A stretch of DNA of 7,045 nt from Acidimicrobiia bacterium (lineage in GTDB: Bacteria > Actinomycetota > Acidimicrobiia > Acidimicrobiales > Ilumatobacteraceae), in assembly GCA_030425785.1 (NCBI GenBank), contig JAUHYJ010000189.1, forward strand, positions 1 to 7,045, in the 5' to 3' direction. The notes beneath the pieces are model-generated. The model searched no databases. It was not told where the DNA came from and worked only from the letters and a program-made list of their open reading frames with translations. The translations under genes and the position numbers were made by a program. Positions 6,136-7,045 of this stretch are shown one piece after another (position 1 is the first letter of the stretch; every line of letters starts with the position of its first letter).

Positions 6136-7045
6136 GTGACCCTGCGCTGGATCATCGGGATCGACGGATCGATGGGTTCCCGCGCGGCGCTCGAATGGGC
6201 GCTCGCCCAGAGCGACCGGGTCGGCAGCGAGGTCGTGCTCGTGCACGTGTACCCGCTCGACCGCATCGGCCGCGCACGCGCCGCCGTCGGCGCCGACTCG
6301 AGCGGGCTCGGGACAGCCGCCGCGTTGGCGGAGCTCGACGCCGCAGCGTCCGATCTGGTGGGGTGCCGCACCGTCGAGCGGCTCGTGGCGAGTGGGCACC
6401 CCGGGCGGGCGCTGCTCGCCACCGCCGAGGGCGCCGACCTGCTCGTCGTCGGTCGCCACGGCTCCGGTGGGGGATGGCGGCACACCATGGGTTCGACGAG
6501 TCGCTCGTGCGCCAGCCACGCATCCGTTCCCACCGTGATCGTCCCGACCGACGGGGCCCCGCGTGCCACCGAGCGTGTCGTCGTCGGCTTCGACGGCAGT
6601 GACGCGGCGATGGCGGCCGTCCGATGGTGCAGCGACTTCGCATCGCCCGACGCCGACATCCGTGCGGTCGCCGCCCTCGAGCTCGCGCCGTGGCTCTCAC
6701 GCGAGCTCGCCCGCGAGCGCCTCGGCGACGCGCTCGCCGACGAGGAGCGGCGGGTCGTCGAGCGGTTCGCGGCGATCGATGCCGACGGCCGCGTTCGGTG
6801 CGATGTCGTCGTGGGCGATGCGCGGCAGGCGCTCGCCTCCGCCGCCGAGGACGCCGACCTGCTCGTCGTCGGCCGACGTGGGGTCGGTACGCGGGCACCC
6901 TTCGGCGGATCGGTCAGCACCTGGCTGCTCGACGCCGTCCCGACCCCGGTCGTGGTGGTACCCGGCGGGCTGCACGCGACCGATCGCACGTCCCCGACCG
7001 GACACGACATCCGGGCCGATCACGACGGCTCGACGGGACACACCA
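6136..7045 (+). CDS. Tandem universal stress protein (two UspA domains), open at the right edge
   Basis: Two-domain UspA protein; 303 codons are present with no stop before the window ends. Domain 1 starts WIIGIDGSMGSRAALEW (Asp10) and has the ATP motif Gly106-xx-Gly109-9x-Gly119-Ser120. Domain 2 starts VVVGFDGSDAAMAAVRW (Asp153) and has Gly246-xx-Gly249-8x-Gly258-Ser259, one residue shorter than the usual 9 spacing. After VPTPVVVVPGG the protein continues as a polar, probably disordered tail. Tandem members of about 300 aa are typical of actinobacteria; in M. tuberculosis several (such as Rv2623) are DosR-induced and bind ATP. The start is GTG at 6136, the only suitable codon close to the domain; its ribosome site is weak (CGGGA). 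It is divergent from the single-domain stress protein. The family is certain; the specific role is unknown. Confidence 0.92.
   Translation, partial: MTLRWIIGIDGSMGSRAALEWALAQSDRVGSEVVLVHVYPLDRIGRARAAVGADSSGLGTAAALAELDAAASDLVGCRTVERLVASGHPGRALLATAEGADLLVVGRHGSGGGWRHTMGSTSRSCASHASVPTVIVPTDGAPRATERVVVGFDGSDAAMAAVRWCSDFASPDADIRAVAALELAPWLSRELARERLGDALADEERRVVERFAAIDADGRVRCDVVVGDARQALASAAEDADLLVVGRRGVGTRAPFGGSVSTWLLDAVPTPVVVVPGGLHATDRTSPTGHDIRADHDGSTGHT

Noticed and set aside
5967..7010. Long minus-strand open frame opposite the tandem universal stress protein (347 codons), and the plus-strand one at 5826-6602.
   Set aside because: Ser/Arg/Pro-rich shadow products without domain features; the plus-strand frame from 6136 gives two complete UspA domains.
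1..7045. Search by eye for tRNA/rRNA genes, CRISPR arrays, insertion-sequence ends and att sites.
   Set aside because: No regularly spaced direct repeats, transposase-like frames or conserved RNA motifs were seen; nearly all of the window is accounted for by recognised genes.

Overview
The window is high-GC DNA (about 70% G+C by eye) with dense genes, GTG starts and overlapping stop/start codons. Its response regulator resembles actinobacterial DosR/DevR. I read it as chromosomal DNA of an actinobacterium. An Acidimicrobiia or mycobacteria-like lineage is plausible, but the sequence does not settle it.

Layout. (1) Positions 3219 down to 1, minus strand: a four-gene operon for a group 3b cytoplasmic [NiFe] hydrogenase (NAD(P)-linked, 'sulfhydrogenase' type) in the order hyhB-hyhG-hyhS-hyhL. 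All three junctions overlap, and hyhL runs off the left edge after 141 codons. (2) 3220-3386: a divergent promoter region with a modular inverted repeat (two 10-bp modules, each present once per arm) and a 16-bp perfect palindrome. (3) 3387-4079, plus strand: a DosR-like LuxR/NarL-family response regulator. (4) 5424 down to 4069, minus strand: a soluble PAS-GAF histidine kinase of the NarX/DosS type, whose 3' end overlaps that of the regulator by 11 bp, tail to tail. (5) 5970 down to 5503, minus strand: a single-domain universal stress protein just upstream of the kinase. (6) 5971-6135: a second divergent intergenic region with short palindromes. (7) 6136 to the right edge, plus strand: a tandem-domain universal stress protein, still open at the end of the window.

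Working model (inference). Together the genes look like a compact hypoxia/redox module. The PAS-GAF kinase would sense oxygen or redox state and phosphorylate the DosR-like regulator, which would act on the divergent promoters for the hydrogenase and the universal stress proteins. In mycobacteria the group 3b hydrogenase Hyh and many universal stress proteins belong to the DosR dormancy regulon, so the gene content fits. Three points are unusual: the two-component genes are convergent and overlapping rather than in one operon, the intergenic inverted repeats do not match the mycobacterial DosR box well, and the kinase PAS domain has a histidine where FixL and DosP carry their haem ligand.

I found no tRNA, rRNA, CRISPR array, insertion sequence or phage feature.
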